7,205 nt of DNA, taken from the NCBI GenBank assembly GCA_023457235.1, contig JAEWMK010000320.1, positions 1-7,205 on the forward strand, written 5' to 3'. Shown here in pieces: positions 6,690-7,205 of the stretch. The translations under genes were made by a program, and so were the position numbers. The notes below the pieces were generated by a model. The model had not been told where the DNA came from. It searched no databases and saw nothing but the letters and a program-made list of their open reading frames with translations. The stretch is from Bacillota bacterium (GTDB lineage Bacteria; Bacillota; Bacilli; Bacillales; Bacillaceae_J). The stretch's first letter is position 1. Every line of letters starts with the position of its first letter.

Positions 6690-6944
6690 ATGAAATAGGA
6701 GCAAGTTCGTGAACAATCCCCGGAACAATGGGTTCTTGTTGAAGCCATCTCTGCTTACTCAAAAAATTCGATGCGCTATATTGAAGAACTATCCGTCATT
6801 TCAAATTTCCCCGAGTCAACTTTAGCATGGTAAGAACACAAAAAACTACATCTAGATGATCCTTCACGTGAATATTATATTTTCCATACAGACCATAAAA
6901 AATGGAAGTTAAAGAACAGTAATTTATTGGTTAAACAAATTTGA
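6690..6944 (+). pseudogene. Small unknown-function gene broken by two in-frame stop codons
   Basis: A strong GGAGGTG site (6676-6682) lies 7 nt before an ATG at 6690. The frame then meets TAG at codon 3 (6696-6698) and TAA at codon 48 (6831-6833) before a final TGA at 6942-6944. Read through, it is 84 codons long and aligns without gaps to the intact gene just downstream: by eye 28 of the first 67 positions are identical, including the shared patterns W14-V15, RYI (29-31), REY (60-62) and FHT (65-67). The TAG stands where the paralogue has Trp, a single-base change from TGG. No frameshift has occurred, and no usable start follows the first stop near the N-terminus. This suggests a recently inactivated duplicate. 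The family is not recognised. Sequencing error at two separate sites is possible but less likely. Confidence 0.8.
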
Positions 6945-6957
6945 ACGGAGTGATGAG

Positions 6958-7205
6958 ATGCAATGGATTGAAGTACAAGAACGGTTTCCAAATGAATGGG
7001 TTGTATTGGAAGTTATCAAGGCGCACTCAAGAAATGGACACAGATATATTGATGAAATTGTAGTAATTGACCGCTTTGAAAAATCTGTTGATGCAATGCG
7101 CCGGTATGGTGAATTACGACAGGAACAACCAAATCGTGAATATTGTTTTTTTCATACTTCACGCCCTAACTTAGTTGCTCGTGAAAGGTATGTAGGAATT
7201 CGAGG
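6958..7205 (+). CDS. Small protein of unknown function, intact paralogue of the upstream pseudogene (3' end outside window)
   Basis: I do not recognise this family with confidence. Seen: 82 open codons from an ATG at 6958 to the window edge, with GGAG (6947-6950) 7 nt upstream. The gene begins 13 bp after the stop of the pseudogene, so it was probably the second gene of a two-gene operon. The protein is hydrophilic with no signal peptide or membrane segment, so a cytoplasmic location is expected. Notable residues are WVVLE (14-18), RYIDEIVVI (29-37) and REYCFFHTSR (60-69). The regular mix of strands and one central charged helix (about 40-56) suggests a small alpha/beta fold. The stretches shared with the upstream copy are probably the structural core. 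Expression now likely depends on the promoter before the pseudogene. Confidence 0.8.
   Translation, partial: MQWIEVQERFPNEWVVLEVIKAHSRNGHRYIDEIVVIDRFEKSVDAMRRYGELRQEQPNREYCFFHTSRPNLVARERYVGIR

Noticed and set aside
6696..6698. TAG at codon 3 as a recoded codon (pyrrolysine or suppressor)
   Set aside because: A second, different stop (TAA) lies in the same frame and the paralogue has Trp at the TAG position, so ordinary nonsense mutation fits better.

Overview
The window looks like chromosome from a low-GC, endospore-forming Gram-positive bacterium (Bacillaceae or a close relative). The DNA is AT-rich, genes have strong GGAGG-type ribosome binding sites, one gene starts with TTG, and intrinsic terminators are present. 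The kinase carries the H-box style of Bacillus sporulation kinases. No species can be named from the sequence alone.

Layout. The left half reads leftward. A MASE3-PAS histidine kinase (4106 to 2250) ends at an intrinsic terminator. A membrane-bound HD-GYP phosphodiesterase (2033 to 1065) follows, with its own candidate promoter. A chemoreceptor begins 30 bp after it (1034, running off the left edge). The HD-GYP gene and this chemoreceptor probably form an operon. A 361-bp divergent intergenic region (4107-4467) separates the kinase from a second, complete chemoreceptor with a double-Cache sensor (4468-6447, rightward), which ends at a strong terminator. The right end holds a promoter, a small gene broken by two in-frame stop codons (6690-6944), and an intact paralogue of it running off the right edge (6958 onward).

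How the parts fit. All four recognisable proteins are membrane-anchored signal transducers: two chemoreceptors feeding CheA/CheW, one c-di-GMP-degrading enzyme, and one kinase that probably feeds the Spo0A phosphorelay. No response regulator, CheA or CheW is present, so these are orphan inputs to hubs encoded elsewhere. The divergent region holds a near-consensus Spo0A box with a weaker tandem partner and a perfect 7-1-7 palindrome. These are the best candidates for regulation linking sporulation and chemotaxis genes.

I found no sign of a defence system, mobile element, CRISPR array, tRNA or rRNA. The least explained part is the small-protein paralogue pair at the right end.
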